Of a stretch of DNA of 64,000 nucleotides, positions 26,083 through 35,559 are shown piece by piece. The notes beneath the pieces were generated by a model, which was not told where the DNA came from, did not search any database, and worked only from the letters and a program-made list of their open reading frames with translations. The DNA lies in contig PXRZ01000008.1 in NCBI GenBank assembly GCA_003022945.1, positions 45,839 to 109,838 on the forward strand, in the 5' to 3' direction. Source of the DNA: Halobacteriales archaeon QS_8_69_73. GTDB lineage: Archaea > Halobacteriota > Halobacteria > Halobacteriales > Haloarculaceae. The number at the start of each line of letters is the position of its first letter. The stretch's first letter is position 1. Both the position numbers and the translations under genes were made by a program.

Positions 26083-26146
26083 CCGCGCGGTCGGCATAAC
26101 CCGTTTCACGTGGTTTTATATTCGACAGTCGTGGGGATAATTCCGT

Positions 26147-28333
26147 ATGCCGGACGACGAAAACTCCCCGACGAGACGGAACATACTTCGAGCACTCGGC
26201 GCCGGCGCGCTCGTCCCCACGCTGTCGACGGCGGCGACCGCCGGGCCGGCGGACGGGACGGGTGGGTTCTACCAGGACCAGGTGCCGTACACCTGCTCGG
26301 ACTCGGAACGGAACTACGCGGAGGTGAGCGAGGACGGCTCCTACGACATCGAGAGTGCGACGGAGTACGTGGTCGATCTCGACTCCGAACAGGACAGCGA
26401 GAACGTCCAGATCGGGGTCGTCCGCCCGGATCCGGAGGCGGTCGACGACGCGCCCGTCATCGTCCGGGCGACGCCGTACGTCGGCGATATCCGGGACGCC
26501 AACATCGCCGAGTGCTGGGGAGTCAAGCGGCTGGCGTACAACTTCGTCCCGCACGGCTACGCGGTAGCGGTGATCCCCGTCCGCGGGACCGGCGGTGCCG
26601 GCGGCTGCATGACGCTGTTCGGGCCGGCCGAACGGCGCGACCTCGACCAGGCGGTCGACTATCTCGGCGGGGCCGAGTGGTCCAACGGCAACGTCGCGAT
26701 GAGCGGCGGCTCATACGACGGGACGACGCCGTTCGAGGTGGCGGCGATGGGCAACGACCACCTGAAGACCATCGTGCCGATGTCGGGCGTCCCGGACGTC
26801 CACGACCTGATGTACCGCAACGGCGTCCCGGAGACCCGGGGGCCACTCGTGCTCAACGCGCTGTACTACGCTATCTCGCTGGGGACCGACAGCCCGCTGA
26901 CGGGCACTCGGGTCGACGCCTACGCGACCCGGGCGGCCTGCAGCGAGTACGCACAGGGCGGCTTCGCGGCCACGTACGCCAGCATCACCGGCGAGCGGGA
27001 CCCCTCGGGCTACTGGGCGGCCCGGAACCTGCGGCCGCTCGTCGAGAACAACTACGAGGGCAGCATCTTCTACGTCCAGGGACTGCAGGACTGGAACGTC
27101 GACCCCTCCCAGATGTACCCCTGGACGGAGCGGCTGGAGGCGGTCGACGACATCGAGACCCGGTACATGCTCGGGCAGTTCGGCCACGCCTACCCCGACG
27201 ACGGCGACTGGGCCGAGGGCACCCGCCGGAACGACTGGGCCGACATCGTCCTGCGGTGGTACGAGCAGGAACTGAAAGGCACGGAAAACGTCGACGTCGG
27301 TCCGGACGCTTATGTCCAGGACTCGACGGGCGAGTGGCGCGCCGAGGACACCTGGCCGCCGGAGCGGGCCGACTCGGAGACCTGGCGACTCCAGCCCGGC
27401 GGGACGCTGTCCCGGGAGCCGACCGACGAGACCGGCTCGGCGACGGTCGCCGTCGACCCCGACCGCCACGGGGCGGTGTTCTACCCCGGCGAGGTGCCGG
27501 GCTGTGAGACCTGCGCGCGCTTCGAAACGGAGGCCTTCGAGGAGGAGTACCGCTTCGCGGGCGAGCCGGACCTGAACCTCACCGTGACGCCGACGGGCCC
27601 CGGCGGCTACCTCACCGCCTACGTCCTGGCGGTCGACCCCGAGGGCGAAGGCGAGCGGGTCGGCTGGGGGATGCTCGATCTCCGATACCCGGACCGCGGC
27701 GACAGCGCCCGGGAGGTCGTCCCCGGCGAGACGCTGGAGGTCTCGCTGCCGATCGAGCCGCTGGACGCCCGGATTCCCGCCGGGTCGAGGCTGGCGGTCG
27801 TTCTCCACCAGGGAACGATGTCCGGCCGGGTCGGGCTCACGCCGTACCCCATCCGGGTCGACCTCGGCGACGGGGCGGCCGGGCTCGTCGTCGAAACCTT
27901 CGAGGCCAGTCCCGACGAGGCGGCCGCGCCCGACCCCGTCGAGGCGGTCCCGGACGTCGAGGTAACCGGCGAGCGGGCCGACGACGCGAGCCTCTTCACC
28001 GGCGGCCAGACGAACCGCATCGATATCACCGTCGAACCCGGCGAGGACGTCGTGGTCCGAGACCCGATGCCGACCGAGTGGGACGTCGTCGGCGGCGACG
28101 GCGACCCCCGCGAGGAGGGGGACACGACTTACGTCGAGTTCGGCACGGCGCCCGCCGGCGAGGCGACGACGTTCACCTACTACGCGGAGGCGCCGACCGG
28201 TCCGATGGCCTCGGGCGAGTACCGGTTCGGACCGGTCGAGGCCAGCGTCGACGGCGACTGGGAGACGGTCGCGGGCACCGACGACACGAACTACGTCGTC
28301 GGCGCCGAGACGACGATGCTCGGGATCCGGTAG
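26147..28333 (+). CDS. Exported CocE/NonD-family (X-Pro dipeptidyl-peptidase-like) hydrolase
   Basis: A 728-residue protein with a twin-arginine signal (TRRNILRALGAGALVPTLS), therefore exported folded. The alpha/beta-hydrolase domain shows the nucleophile motif MSGGSYDGTTPFE (Ser about 185), the acid near GLQDWNVDP and the His in FGHAYPDDGDW. A cap region lies between. The C-terminal half carries the jelly-roll 'X-Pro peptidase C' domain (RFAGEPDLNLTVTPTGPGG; IPAGSRLAVVLHQG), with one more beta domain at the end (about 620-728). Substrate could be a peptide or an ester. It stands alone between hisH and the lrp region. Confidence 0.82.
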   Translation: MPDDENSPTRRNILRALGAGALVPTLSTAATAGPADGTGGFYQDQVPYTCSDSERNYAEVSEDGSYDIESATEYVVDLDSEQDSENVQIGVVRPDPEAVDDAPVIVRATPYVGDIRDANIAECWGVKRLAYNFVPHGYAVAVIPVRGTGGAGGCMTLFGPAERRDLDQAVDYLGGAEWSNGNVAMSGGSYDGTTPFEVAAMGNDHLKTIVPMSGVPDVHDLMYRNGVPETRGPLVLNALYYAISLGTDSPLTGTRVDAYATRAACSEYAQGGFAATYASITGERDPSGYWAARNLRPLVENNYEGSIFYVQGLQDWNVDPSQMYPWTERLEAVDDIETRYMLGQFGHAYPDDGDWAEGTRRNDWADIVLRWYEQELKGTENVDVGPDAYVQDSTGEWRAEDTWPPERADSETWRLQPGGTLSREPTDETGSATVAVDPDRHGAVFYPGEVPGCETCARFETEAFEEEYRFAGEPDLNLTVTPTGPGGYLTAYVLAVDPEGEGERVGWGMLDLRYPDRGDSAREVVPGETLEVSLPIEPLDARIPAGSRLAVVLHQGTMSGRVGLTPYPIRVDLGDGAAGLVVETFEASPDEAAAPDPVEAVPDVEVTGERADDASLFTGGQTNRIDITVEPGEDVVVRDPMPTEWDVVGGDGDPREEGDTTYVEFGTAPAGEATTFTYYAEAPTGPMASGEYRFGPVEASVDGDWETVAGTDDTNYVVGAETTMLGIR

Positions 28334-28441
28334 ACGGCGCCGCCGCTGGGCGGTCGGCGGCAGGACACCCCGGAACGGTCGCGGGGCGCTACGGAATGTC
28401 GGCGGGGCGCCGGCGCCCGCCCGGATCGGAAGGTCAGTGCG

Positions 28442-28555
28442 TCACTCGGCCTGCGACTCGACGGACTCGTCGTCTTGGTCATCGGTCTGCTCGGCGCCGT
28501 CCGGTTCCTCCGCCAGGTCCCAGAAGACGAGTTCTTCGGTGAGCTGGTCCGTCAT
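28442..28555 (-). CDS. 37-residue acidic small protein
   Basis: From ATG 28555 on the minus strand: MTDQLTEELVFWDLAEEPDG followed by an acidic Gln/Asp/Glu tail ending in SQAE. A textbook TATA box (TTTATAAT on this strand, 28586-28597) lies about 33 bp upstream in an AT-rich island, which argues that it is expressed. It lies downstream of lrp on the same strand but has its own promoter. I do not recognise a family. Confidence 0.5.
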   Translation of the reverse strand: MTDQLTEELVFWDLAEEPDGAEQTDDQDDESVESQAE

Positions 28556-28585
28556 GGTATGCCATTCGGTACCATGGAATCTATC

Positions 28586-28597
28586 ATTATAAATATT
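28586..28597 (-). promoter_or_regulatory. TATA box of the 37-residue gene
   Basis: ATTATAAATATT on the plus strand reads as AATATTTATAAT on the minus strand, about 33 bp before ATG 28555 and clearly set off from its GC-rich surroundings. Confidence 0.55.
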
Positions 28598-28645
28598 TCC
28601 GTAGCCGTCGGGATCGGAACGAAACCGGTCGTCGGGGCCGCGCCG

Positions 28646-29098
28646 TCAGTACTCCAGGTCGAACTGCTCGTGTTCGGTGACGGTGTTCAGCACGACGGAG
28701 GTGTTGGATTCTTTGATCTCGGGGTCGGTGAGCAGCTCCTTGATCTGCTCGTTCATGTGGTCGGTGTCGGTGAACGTGCCGACGGCGAAGATGTCGTGGT
28801 CGCCGGTGACCTCGTACACCGACACCATGTGGGTGTGGTCGCTGAGCCGCTCGGTGATCTCCGGGAGCGCGCTGCCCTCGACCTTCAGCTGGATGATGGC
28901 GGTGACGTCGTAGCCCAGTTTGCCGTAGTTCACCTCGGGGACGTACCCCTCGATGATGCCCTGCTCCTCGAGGTCGGAGATGTGGTTGGAGACGGTCGTC
29001 ACCGAGACGTCGAGGTCCTCGCCGAGCGATCGGAGCGACGCGCGGCCGTCGTCCAGCAGGGCGTTCACCAGCTTGCGGTCGAGATTTTCGTACGTCAT
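28646..29098 (-). CDS. lrp: Lrp/AsnC-family transcription regulator
   Basis: A 150-residue regulator. The N-terminal helix-turn-helix (residues about 5-55) contains [20 protein letters not shown] and [17 protein letters not shown]. The C-terminal RAM/AsnC ligand-binding domain (about 65-140) has the pattern [20 protein letters not shown]. These proteins form octamers or dimers and sense amino acids. It is divergent from glnA with 127 bp between the starts and a perfect 14-bp palindrome (29166-29179) in the gap. Control of glnA and of itself is therefore likely, as known for the halobacterial Lrp next to glnA. Confidence 0.88.
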   Translation of the reverse strand: MTYENLDRKLVNALLDDGRASLRSLGEDLDVSVTTVSNHISDLEEQGIIEGYVPEVNYGKLGYDVTAIIQLKVEGSALPEITERLSDHTHMVSVYEVTGDHDIFAVGTFTDTDHMNEQIKELLTDPEIKESNTSVVLNTVTEHEQFDLEY

Positions 29099-29165
29099 TG
29101 CACCCGGCTACGTCCCCCGGGGATTAGAAGTTTACGAACATACAGTTCTGCACGAGCCGGGAGTA

Positions 29166-29179
29166 GATTTGCGCAAATC
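29166..29179. promoter_or_regulatory. Perfect palindrome GATTTGCGCAAATC between lrp and glnA
   Basis: A 14-bp perfect inverted repeat directly upstream of a TATA-like ATAACCATTTA (29180-29190) that would serve glnA. Position and symmetry suit an operator for the adjacent Lrp-type regulator. No second copy was noticed upstream of amt. Confidence 0.5.
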
Positions 29180-29225
29180 GATAACCATTTAGTAGATGGC
29201 TTCCTCGTGTCCGGCGTCGAGAAAG

Positions 29226-30596
29226 ATGACGAACGAAAACACGGCCACCGACGGCGGCCTCTCGCTCGAGGCACGGAACGTTATCGAAGAAATCGAAGAG
29301 CAGGACATCGACTTCCTCCGGCTGCAGTTCACCGATATCCTCGGGACGGTGAAGAACGTCTCCATCCCGGCCCGGCAGGCGGAGAAGGCGTTCACCGACG
29401 GCATCTACTTCGACGGCTCCTCGATCAACGGCTTCGTCCGCATCCAGGAGTCGGACATGCGGCTGAAGCCGGACCCGGAGACGTTCGCGGTGCTGCCGTG
29501 GCGGACCAACGGAGAGAGCGGGGCCGCCCGGCTCATCTGCGACGTCATCGACACCTCCACCGGCGATCCGTTCGAGGGCGACCCGCGGCGCGTGCTGAAG
29601 AACGCCCTCGAGCGGGCCGAGACTCACGGTTTCGAGGTGAACATGGCTCCCGAACCGGAGTTCTTCCTGTTCGAACAGAACGACGACGGCTACGCGACCA
29701 CCGAGTTCGCCGACCAGGGCGGCTACTTCGACGTCGCGCCGAAGGACCTCGCGAGCGACGTCCGCCGGGAGATCATCTTCGCCCTCGAGGACATGGGCTT
29801 CGAGATCGAGGCCAGCCACCACGAGGTCGCCGAGGGCCAATACGAGATCAACTTCGAGTACGACGACGCGCTGTCGACCGCCGACAACGTCGCCACCTTC
29901 CGGACGACGGTCCGGGCCGTCGCCGCCCAGCACGACCTCCACGCGACGTTCATGCCGAAACCGGTGCCGCGCATCAACGGGTCGGGGATGCACACCCACA
30001 TGTCGCTGTTCGAGGACGGCGAGAACGCCTTCCACGACGGCGACGACGAGTTCGACCTGAGCGACACGGCCCACTCGTTCCTCGCCGGCATCCTCGAGCA
30101 CGCACCGGCCATCTGTGCCGTCACCGACCCGACGGTCAACAGCTACAAGCGCCTCGTTCCAGGGTACGAGGCGCCGGTGTACGTCGCCTGGTCGGACCGC
30201 AACCGGTCGGCGCTCATCCGCAAGCCTGCCGCCCGCGTGCCGGCGGCCAGCCGCATCGAGGCCCGCTTCCCCGACCCGTCGTGCAACCCGTATCTCGCCT
30301 TCGCGGCGCTCATCAACGCCGGCATCGACGGCGTCGAGCGCGACCTCGAGGCGCCGGACCCCATTCGCGAGAACATCTACGAGTTCGACGAGGCCAAGCG
30401 CCAGGAGTACGGCATCGAGACGCTGCCGGAGAACCTCGGCGAGGCCGTCGACGCCCTCGAAAACGACGAGGTCGTCCGCGGCGGCCTGGGCGAACACGTC
30501 GCCGAGAAGTTCATCGAGGCCAAACGCGAGGAGCACACCGACTACCTCGTCGACGTCTCCCAGTGGGAGCTGGACCGCTACCTCGAGAAGTACTGA
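29226..30596 (+). CDS. glnA: Glutamine synthetase (type I)
   Basis: Makes glutamine from glutamate, ammonia and ATP, the main entry of ammonia. The 456-residue protein has the beta-grasp domain ([20 protein letters not shown]), the 'FDGSSINGF' latch, metal-binding Glu in APEPEFFLF and [11 protein letters not shown], the ATP-site '[12 protein letters not shown]', and the Arg-rich '[13 protein letters not shown]' and '[19 protein letters not shown]' active-site elements. No adenylylation-type Tyr loop was noticed. I choose ATG 29226 ([11 protein letters not shown]); an in-frame ATG 30 bases upstream is possible. Divergent lrp and the shared palindrome point to Lrp control. Together with the Amt-PII fusion it forms the nitrogen-assimilation set. 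Confidence 0.95.
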   Translation: MTNENTATDGGLSLEARNVIEEIEEQDIDFLRLQFTDILGTVKNVSIPARQAEKAFTDGIYFDGSSINGFVRIQESDMRLKPDPETFAVLPWRTNGESGAARLICDVIDTSTGDPFEGDPRRVLKNALERAETHGFEVNMAPEPEFFLFEQNDDGYATTEFADQGGYFDVAPKDLASDVRREIIFALEDMGFEIEASHHEVAEGQYEINFEYDDALSTADNVATFRTTVRAVAAQHDLHATFMPKPVPRINGSGMHTHMSLFEDGENAFHDGDDEFDLSDTAHSFLAGILEHAPAICAVTDPTVNSYKRLVPGYEAPVYVAWSDRNRSALIRKPAARVPAASRIEARFPDPSCNPYLAFAALINAGIDGVERDLEAPDPIRENIYEFDEAKRQEYGIETLPENLGEAVDALENDEVVRGGLGEHVAEKFIEAKREEHTDYLVDVSQWELDRYLEKY

Positions 30597-30598
30597 AA

Positions 30599-30651
30599 CC
30601 CCACTTTTTACACGGGGGTCGCCCGCGACGACCCCCGGCAAAAACGTGGGG
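30599..30651 (+). terminator. Nested inverted repeat after glnA
   Basis: CCCCAC-TTTTT (30599-30609) can pair with AAAAA-CGTGGGG (30640-30651). Inside, CGGGGGTCG (30613-30621) pairs perfectly with CGACCCCCG (30629-30637) around a 7-base loop. It begins 3 bases after the glnA stop. It may act as a terminator or processing site. The remaining sequence up to 30784 has no gene. Confidence 0.45.
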
Positions 30652-30784
30652 AAAATATGCGTGCCGACGCGCTCACTTCGTTCGTGCGTCGCCGGGGGTT
30701 ATGTTGCGAAGGTAGTCAGCAGTCATCACTACTCCCGGTCGAAACGCCGTCCGTAGCGGAGCCCCCGGTCGCGTCGCCGTCCCG

Positions 30785-31711
30785 TCAGCCCGTTTCCGCG
30801 GCGCGAGTCCGGCGGTCGCGGACTCGCCGGGCGACGGCCTCGCCGGCCAGCGGCGCCGACAGAACGCCGCCGAGGACGACCCCGGTGGCGAGGAAGGCGA
30901 CGTACGGCGCCGGTTCGACGGCGTAGACGACGACGAAGAGGACGCCGGCGGCGGCGCCGACGGCGGCCGCGACCGCGCCGCCCCGTGTCGTCGTCGACTC
31001 GCGGACGACGGCGCCGCCGACGATACCCCAGGTGATGCGGGCGCCGAGGGCGCCGCCGAGCGAGGCCATCGTCTCGAAGCCGTACTCGCCGAGGATCGGG
31101 CCGGCGAGCGCGACGAGCGTCACCACCATTAGCGCCCGGCTGGGGTTCGACCCGCGGCCGCAGAGCCGGTAGAGGACGGCGAGCAGGGCGGCGCCGGCCG
31201 CGGCGCCGGCGACGACGTCGACGAGGTAGTGGACGCCGAGGACGACCCGGGAGAGCGAGACGACGGCGACGACGGCGGCGGCGACGCCGTAGCCGCGACG
31301 CCGGCCGACGAGCAGCGCCAGCCCGCCGTAGACCGTCACGGTACCGAGGGCGTGGCCGCTGGGGAAGCCGAAACCGGTCGCGGTCGCGGCGGCGGCGTAG
31401 AGCGGCTCGAGCAGCGCCGGCACCAGCTCCCGGGCGGCGGCGGCGTCGGCGCCGGGCGGCCGCGGGTAGCGCAGCCACTCCTTCAGAGTCGTCGTCGTGG
31501 CGTTAGCGCCGAGCCCGAGCGCGACGAGGAAGGCCGCCCGCCGGCGGTCGAAAGCGACGGGCGCGGGCAGCGCCTCGCCGAACCAGTACAGCAGCCCGAG
31601 CAGGCCGAAGAGAAACCAGACGTCGCCCAGTTGCGTCGCGACGGCGGCGACGACGCCGGCGGCGTCGGGGAGCCGGGCGACGGCGGCGAACTCGCCGACC
31701 GCACGGCTCAT
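30785..31711 (-). CDS. PAP2-family membrane phosphatase
   Basis: A 308-residue membrane protein with the three phosphatase motifs of the PAP2 superfamily: KEWLRYPRPPG (Lys-x6-Arg-Pro), FPSGH and SRVVLGVHYLVDV (SR-x5-H-x3-D). It acts on lipid or prenyl phosphates at the membrane surface. About six to eight hydrophobic segments surround them, and the last third is an added hydrophobic region. The ATG at 31711 overlaps the stop of the upstream yihY gene (ATGA), so the two are coupled. Confidence 0.85.
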   Translation of the reverse strand: MSRAVGEFAAVARLPDAAGVVAAVATQLGDVWFLFGLLGLLYWFGEALPAPVAFDRRRAAFLVALGLGANATTTTLKEWLRYPRPPGADAAAARELVPALLEPLYAAAATATGFGFPSGHALGTVTVYGGLALLVGRRRGYGVAAAVVAVVSLSRVVLGVHYLVDVVAGAAAGAALLAVLYRLCGRGSNPSRALMVVTLVALAGPILGEYGFETMASLGGALGARITWGIVGGAVVRESTTTRGGAVAAAVGAAAGVLFVVVYAVEPAPYVAFLATGVVLGGVLSAPLAGEAVARRVRDRRTRAAETG

Positions 31712-32532
31712 CTGCGCTCGAAGCGGTCCCGCAGCCGGCCGGGAAGCCCGGCGACGGTGACCGTGGTCCCGACGATGAGCATCAGGGCGTACAGCCCGAG
31801 CGTCGACAGCCAGACGACGAGCATCGCTAGCACCGCCCAGACGCCCCGCAGGAAAAAGAAGGCCCCGAGCGTCATCACGGTACCGTACAGCAGCACGATG
31901 TACGGCCCCCAGCCGCGGGCCTTCCCGCGGCGGACGCGCCGGCGGACGTACCGCCGGAGGTCGCCTTCGATCTCCTCGCGGTGGACGGTCCGGTCTTCGA
32001 TGTGCTCCTCGACGCGATCCAGCTCCTCGTGGAGCCGCTCGAGTTCCTCTCGCAGCTGTTCCTCCGAAGGGTCGTCCGGTCGGTCCCGTGTCATGGTTCC
32101 ATCGAGTACGGCGGTCGGTTCCGGGGTGTCGGCGCCGCGGCCGGGGAGGGCGGTGTGGCCCCGGCCGGCCAGCACCGCGTTCAGAACGACGCCGACGAAC
32201 AGCAACAGCGCCCCGACGTAGAGGAAGGTCATCAGCAGCAGGGTGCCGCCGAGCACCCCGTACGTCTCGTAGCTGGCGGCGCCGGCCAGCGTCCCCCGGA
32301 CGAGCGAGCCGGCCTGCTCGCCGAGGGCGGCGGCAGCCGTGTCGACGAGCCGCTCGACCGTCCCCGGGTCGCCGAGGACCGCCGTGGCCGCCAGCGCCAA
32401 CAGCAGCAGCGGCAGCAGCGAGATCAGCGCGTAGTAGGCGAGCCCCGCCGCGATGAAGCTGATGCGGTCCGACTGGGCGCCGTCGACGACGCGCCGCGTG
32501 ACGGTTACCGCCCGGTCGAGATAGCCGTTCAC
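31708..32532 (-). CDS. YihY/BrkB-family membrane protein, central part missing
   Basis: A 274-residue relative of the neighbour at 32554-33351. Residues 1-75 match the family N terminus (RISFIAAGLAYYALISLLPL). Residues about 88-125 then match the family C terminus (YETYGVLGGTLLLMTFLYVG, then LLFVGVVLNAVLAGR). The roughly 130 residues that should lie between, with several membrane helices, are absent, though the frame is kept. A coiled coil (EEQLREELERLHEELDRVEE) and a pair of extra helices follow. The protein is probably not a functional YihY transporter as written. It is coupled to PAP2 downstream (ATGA overlap). Confidence 0.7.
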   Translation of the reverse strand: MNGYLDRAVTVTRRVVDGAQSDRISFIAAGLAYYALISLLPLLLLALAATAVLGDPGTVERLVDTAAAALGEQAGSLVRGTLAGAASYETYGVLGGTLLLMTFLYVGALLLFVGVVLNAVLAGRGHTALPGRGADTPEPTAVLDGTMTRDRPDDPSEEQLREELERLHEELDRVEEHIEDRTVHREEIEGDLRRYVRRRVRRGKARGWGPYIVLLYGTVMTLGAFFFLRGVWAVLAMLVVWLSTLGLYALMLIVGTTVTVAGLPGRLRDRFERR

Positions 32533-32553
32533 GCTGCGGGATATGCGTGAACC

Positions 32554-33351
32554 CTACATATAATCGGTGGGAACCCACTCGTCGTCCGGGTCCACGCGGT
32601 CGGCGAGGACGGCGTTGTACGCGGCCCCGAGCAACATTGCGGCGGCGCCGACGTAGAGCCACGTCGACGCCAGCAGGAGCGCCCCGAGCGCGCCGTAGGT
32701 GCTCGCTCGGGCTACCCCGACGTAGAGCCGGAAGCCGACGCTCACCGCCACCCACGCCGTCGCGGCCAGAACCGTCCCCGGCAGTATCTCCCGGAGCGTC
32801 ACCGATGGGGTCGGAAAGACGTAGAACATCGGGAGAAAGACCGCGACCAGCACCCCCAACAGGAGCAGCGGCGCGGCTCCCGTGCGGACGGCTCCGCTGT
32901 TGGGCAGCCAGACCCCGACCCCGCAGACCAACGCCACGGCGACGGCGTTCGTCGCGAAGACGACCGCAGCGTCCCGGAACCGCGCCAGTATCGACGCCGG
33001 TTTCCGTTCGCCGTAGACGGCCGCGAACGCCCGGTCCGTGCTGCGATACAGCCGGAGCGTTCCCCACAGCAGAAGCGCCACTCCGACGACGGCGCTCGGA
33101 AGACGTACCTCCGTTGAGAGGATCAACTCGGCGGCGGTGCCGCCGAGTTCCTCGCCGAACACCGTGACCGCGGCCTCGGTCGCCCTGGAGATCCAGGCGT
33201 CGTTGCCGGCCGAGGCCAGCAGTGCGGCCGCGAGAAAGACGAAGGGGAGCAGCGACGAGAGCCCGAAGTACGCCAGACTGGCGGCGAGCATCGACACCTG
33301 CCCGCGGCGGGCGACCGCGGTCACCTCGCGCACTACCTCTCTAACTGACAC
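32554..33351 (-). CDS. YihY/BrkB-family membrane protein
   Basis: A 265-residue integral membrane protein of the family formerly called ribonuclease BN (now known not to be a nuclease). It has about six helices, 'QVSMLAASLAYFGLSSLLPF', 'LLLWGTLRLYRSTDRAFAAVYG' in the middle and 'STYGALGALLLASTWLYVGA' near the end, all typical. Function is unclear; transport or envelope roles have been suggested for the family. It is the intact paralogue of the shortened copy 22 bp downstream on the same strand. Confidence 0.82.
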   Translation of the reverse strand: MSVREVVREVTAVARRGQVSMLAASLAYFGLSSLLPFVFLAAALLASAGNDAWISRATEAAVTVFGEELGGTAAELILSTEVRLPSAVVGVALLLWGTLRLYRSTDRAFAAVYGERKPASILARFRDAAVVFATNAVAVALVCGVGVWLPNSGAVRTGAAPLLLLGVLVAVFLPMFYVFPTPSVTLREILPGTVLAATAWVAVSVGFRLYVGVARASTYGALGALLLASTWLYVGAAAMLLGAAYNAVLADRVDPDDEWVPTDYM

Positions 33352-33491
33352 GTCCGTCCGTTCGTTCTCGCCGTGCCGTCATAAGCGACTCGCTGGAGCC
33401 CTCGTCGCGGGGCTTCGTCGTGGTTACCCTACGTCCGGTATCGACCACACGGCGGCGTGCGGGTACCGGTACACGGGTACGGTGTTCGGTA

Positions 33492-34501
33492 TCAGTCGAC
33501 GGCCTCGCGGATCGCGGCGACACCGGCGTCGGTCTTGAATGTCGTGCCGCCGTAGTGACTCCGGGAGGCGTCGAAGCCCGCCGCCCGCAGCGCCGCGAGG
33601 AACTCGTCCATCGCCGTCGCCGGCTCGTTCCACCGCTCGTACAGCCTGTGCTGGTCGTAGTGGGTCGGCTCGTGCAGTTCGTCGGCCACCGTCTCGAGCA
33701 GGTCGCGGCTCTTCTCGGCGGTCCCGAACCCGTCGGGAATCGCCGCCGCGACCTCGCGGACGAAGCCGGCGTCGTGGGCCGGGCCGAGCCATATCGGGCC
33801 GGCGGTCCACGTCGACCGCCCGCAGTCGGGGCAGTCGTCGACGGGGTCGGCGACGAGCGTCGCCTCGTGGTCGCGCCACAGACAGTGCTGGCAGTGGTCG
33901 AGGTAGCCGAGGTCCTCGATACGGCGGTCGGCGGCCCGGGCGCCGGATTCGAGCCGGAGGTAGGTCCGGACGTAGTGGCTGGAGACGTGGCTCAACACGG
34001 GCCGGGCGGCGACGTCGTAGCGCGCGGCGGTCCGGACCAGCGCCGACAATAGCACTCGCAGGCCCATCTCGGCGTGGAACTCGGTGTTGCGCGGCACCGC
34101 CCCGTAGCTCCGGACGCCGCTCTCGAAGTGGGCGCCGCACAGCGGCGCGGTGTCGGTCGCGGTCACGCAGAGGTACTCCCGGCCGCTCCGGACCGCGGCG
34201 TCGGCGAACGGCACGGGCGTCCCGAAGGGGTCGAGATCGACGACGTCGTGGTAGTGCTCGTGCATGTGGGCGTTGACGTCCCGGTGGTGGACCTCGCCGT
34301 CGAGGCCGTTCCGCTCGAGGTTCCGTCGGGCGAGGGCGACCGCATCCTCGTCGACGTCGCAGGCGGTCGGAGGACGCCGACGGTGATGTCGCGGTTCAGC
34401 TCCTGGACGGGGTTGTAGAAGACGCCGTCGCCGCTGCCCTCGCTGGCGCCGTGGCGCTCCTCGGGCACCGCGACGGTCACGCCGCCCTCGCTGACTTCCA
34501 T
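33492..34501 (-). pseudogene. trm1: tRNA (guanine26-N2)-dimethyltransferase Trm1, internal deletion with frameshift
   Basis: Dimethylates G26 of tRNAs using S-adenosylmethionine. From ATG 34501 the frame reads [20 protein letters not shown] and [18 protein letters not shown]. Near 34365 it changes frame to [20 protein letters not shown] and then the rest of the enzyme: [13 protein letters not shown], the Cys cluster (HCQHC, CPDCGR) and the C-terminal domain to 33492. About 30 residues with the SAM-binding loop (normally similar to D-x-x-ASGIRGVR) are gone. No full enzyme can be made from this sequence. Confidence 0.82.
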
Positions 34502-34581
34502 GGGGTCGACTTCGCCGGCAGTCCCGAAAAGCGACTCGCTCGAACGCCGACTTTTTGCCCGATGCGGCACAATCGACGGGT

Positions 34582-34929
34582 GTGACCGCGGTCGACGAGT
34601 GGGAGTCGGAACTGGAGGCGGCCGGCGAGCTGACCAGCGACGCGACCGACGCCATCGTCGCCACCCACGGCGACCGCGGCGTCCGCGCCATCGAGGCCGT
34701 CGGCGAGCGGCGGGTGAAGAGGTACCGCGACTTCACGGTCGTCGTCGGCCACTCCGAGGAGCACGTCGTCGAAAACGGCGGCTGCGAGTGCAAGGACAGC
34801 CACTACAACCTCGACCACGAGGACCCGACCGAACTGTGCTGGCACGTCATCGCCGCGAAGGTGGCGCGGCGGGTCGACGCCGTCGACCACCACGACATGT
34901 GGTACTCCGAGGTCAGGGAGTTCCTTTAA
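34582..34929 (+). CDS. SWIM zinc-finger protein
   Basis: A 115-residue protein with a SWIM finger, CxC...Cx[11 protein letters not shown] and [10 protein letters not shown], preceded by the usual strand '[20 protein letters not shown]'. SWIM domains bind DNA or partner proteins. Stand-alone short SWIM proteins are common in halobacteria and of unknown role. I use GTG 34582 ([15 protein letters not shown]) because the frame upstream overlaps the divergent trm1 start region and loses similarity. It is convergent with DedA, 3 bp between the ends. Confidence 0.78.
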   Translation: MTAVDEWESELEAAGELTSDATDAIVATHGDRGVRAIEAVGERRVKRYRDFTVVVGHSEEHVVENGGCECKDSHYNLDHEDPTELCWHVIAAKVARRVDAVDHHDMWYSEVREFL

Positions 34930-34932
34930 CGG

Positions 34933-35559
34933 CTACAGAACCTCTAACTGAACCCCGACGACCAGCGCAAGTGCCGCCAGCCACGTCTGGAACAACAGCG
35001 TCCCCAGCGCCGACAGCAGCAGGAATGTCCGGTCGTCCATGTCGGCGAAGCCGGCCGGAACGGTGAGCATCCCGCGGGTGAACAGCAGGGCGTTCGAGAC
35101 GGGGACGGCGACGGGGCCCCAGCGCTCGAACCAGCCGTCGAACCGCTCGAGGCGGTCCGCGGAGACCCGGAACCACGACCGCGAGAGGAGGTACTCCCGG
35201 CCGGCCCGCTTGGCGACGGTGAACAGCGCGAACTGCCCGACCGTCGCACCGAGGACCGCCACGCCGATGACGGCCGCGACGGTGGCGTAGTCGCCGGGGC
35301 CGTCGGCCAGTAGCGTCACGCCGGCCGGCACCAGCGCCTCGCTCGGCGCGAAGTACAGCAGCATCGCCCCCTCGAGGACGAGGATGAAAAACAGCGCCAC
35401 GAGGCCGTAGCGGTCCAGCAGCCGCTCGGCGAACGCCGAGTCGGCGACGGCGAAGAGGTAGACGCCCGCGACGAGACAGGCGAGCGTCACTCCGGCGGCG
35501 AGATGGAGGACGTACCGTTCGAGAAGCGTTCGGAGGCGGGCGGCGGGCGCGGCGGCCAT
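34933..35559 (-). CDS. DedA/VTT-domain membrane protein
   Basis: A 208-residue membrane protein with the DedA/SNARE-associated pattern: hydrophobic helices, re-entrant 'EGAMLLYFAPSEALVPAGV' (family E...G-x-P-G-like segment), GQFALFTVAKRAGREYL and 'RWGPVAVPVSNALLFTRGML' (the R-x-P-x-x-R-type region). DedA proteins take part in lipid translocation or proton-dependent transport. It starts at ATG 35559; sequence upstream in frame is Ser/Arg-rich and not conserved. Confidence 0.75.
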   Translation of the reverse strand: MAAAPAARLRTLLERYVLHLAAGVTLACLVAGVYLFAVADSAFAERLLDRYGLVALFFILVLEGAMLLYFAPSEALVPAGVTLLADGPGDYATVAAVIGVAVLGATVGQFALFTVAKRAGREYLLSRSWFRVSADRLERFDGWFERWGPVAVPVSNALLFTRGMLTVPAGFADMDDRTFLLLSALGTLLFQTWLAALALVVGVQLEVL

